From Bog-473 sp963781955 (GTDB lineage: Bacteria > Actinomycetota > Acidimicrobiia > Acidimicrobiales > RAAP-2): a DNA stretch of 64,000 bases. The notes under the pieces were generated by a model that was not told where the DNA came from, did not search any database, and saw only the letters and a list, made by a program, of their open reading frames with translations. Made by a program: the position numbers and the translations under genes. Below, piece by piece: positions 63,286 through 64,000 of this stretch (positions are counted from its first letter, which is position 1; each line of letters starts with the position of its first letter). Location of the stretch: contig CAWAHU010000001.1 in the NCBI GenBank assembly GCA_963781955.1, forward strand, positions 1,612,001-1,676,000. The letters are read 5' to 3'.

Positions 63286-64000
63286 TCAGCGCCAGGTGTC
63301 GCGCGCCTCGACCAGCCCGCGCTTGTGGTGCACGAAGCTCCCGCTCAGGGTCCGCTCGTCGGTGCGCATGCGCCAGCGCAAGAGCTCTTGCGTGGCCTCC
63401 CAGGCGATGTCGCGCGCGCACCCGGTGCGCCGGCGGTCAGCAGGTCGTGGCACTGCTCGGGGTCCTCGACGAGGTCGAAGAGGAGCGGCGGGAAGACCTC
63501 GGGTCCCGTGGCGAACTGCACGTACTTGTGGCCCGGCCCGCGTGCCACGGTCAGCGCGCAGTGGCTCATGGGGATGCCGAACATCAGCTCCGCCGTGCGG
63601 TTGACCGGGTCGGCGAAGCTCCACTCGAAGTGCGCCGTGTCACGCCAGTGCTCCGGTGCAGGCTCGCCCCGCACGAAGGGTACGAGCGACCAGCCGTCCG
63701 CCTGCAGCGGTACCTCGATCCCGAGGAACTCGCAGATGGTGGGCAGGATGTCGACGGACTCGGTGACGGCGTCCACCACCGCGCCACGGCCGGGGTCCGC
63801 CTCGGGGCGAGGATCCACCACGATCAGGGGCACGTGGTAGCTCTCGTCCCAGAACCCGAGCTTCTCGAGCAGCCAGTGGTCGCCGCCCATTTCGCCGTGG
63901 TCGCTCGTGAGCACCACCAGCGTGTCATCGGCCAGGCCGCTGCGCGCCAGGTAGTCGAAGAGCAGCGCCAGTCCGTCGTCGACCTCGCGCTGGGCGCCGT
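63286..64000 (-). CDS. Sulfatase (arylsulfatase-like), partial and frameshifted
   Basis: The gene continues beyond the right edge; only the C-terminal part is seen: GLADDTLVVLTSDHGEMGGDHWLLEKLGF, ESYHVPLIVVDPR and ESVDILPTICEFLGIEVP, the conserved late sulfatase blocks with the metal-binding DHG. After HDLLTAG the frame changes; adding one C (plus strand) to the CCC at 63421-63423 continues CARDIAWEATQELL to a stop at 63286. The catalytic Cys/Ser lies off-window. Confidence 0.85.

Noticed and set aside
1..64000. tRNA, rRNA, phage or insertion sequence genes
   Set aside because: No cloverleaf T-loop motifs, rRNA stretches, transposase or integrase domains were recognised on either strand.

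Overview
The window is about 64 kb of very GC-rich DNA from an actinobacterium. Several features place it there: a division and cell-wall (dcw) cluster with sepF, yggT and divIVA but no ftsA; a meso-DAP type MurE; a proteasome activator (Bpa); an ECF41 sigma factor; DUF3040 and TraR/DksA small proteins; ergothioneine genes; and F420/PPOX-type and SDR-rich catabolic genes. Acidimicrobiia is my best guess at class, but this is inference. No rRNA, tRNA, CRISPR array, transposase or phage gene was seen.

Layout. 1-3.2 kb: the 3' end of a menE-like ligase, then an ECF41 sigma factor with its carboxymuconolactone decarboxylase-like partner behind a good ECF41 promoter, then an SDR. 3.2-13.5 kb: a DUF255 thioredoxin-like protein, two hypotheticals, dnaE, an RDD protein, bpa, a phosphodiesterase/AlkP-like enzyme and an Rrf2 regulator. 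13.6-15.2 kb: a histidine phosphatase and a group 2-like sigma factor. 15.2-38.1 kb, all on the minus strand: LapA-like, DUF3040, ROK kinase, a 103-aa unknown, HNH and lipoate-ligase-like genes, then mraZ-rsmH-ftsL-ftsI-murE-mraY-(43-codon ORF)-ftsW-murG-murC-murB-ftsQ-ftsZ-yggS-sepF-yggT-divIVA-TraR/DksA-lspA-rluD. murF and murD are absent from their usual slots. 38.1-51.5 kb: acyl-CoA ligase, LMW-PTP, CapA-like, DUF2254, GH4 and BadF/BcrA kinase (divergent), an MFS-MarR fusion, nitronate monooxygenase-like, and a PadR regulator with an ABC-2 exporter. 51.6-60 kb: egtB-egtD, then a glycolipid-like group (YfhO-like, SqdB-like, MptB-like) and a PPOX protein. 60.3-64 kb: NTF2-like, EthD-like, two SDRs and a truncated sulfatase, probably catabolic.

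Two general points matter to a user. First, at least eight genes are interrupted by a single-base shift, mostly in C/G runs. One is murG, which should be essential, so consensus sequence error is more likely than real gene decay. Such genes are given here as single features spanning the shift. Second, translational coupling is pervasive (GTGA, ATGA and TGATG overlaps), and several genes outside the dcw cluster have a TAnnnT hexamer only 6-8 nt before the start codon, which suggests leaderless transcripts.

The most interesting signals are a seven-box MraZ operator with near-perfect 10-nt periodicity upstream of mraZ, an exact-spacing ECF41 promoter, a 43-codon ORF coupled on both sides in the murD slot, overlapping divergent leaderless promoters at the GH4/kinase pair, and a His-rich PadR whose -10 box carries the palindrome GATATATC.
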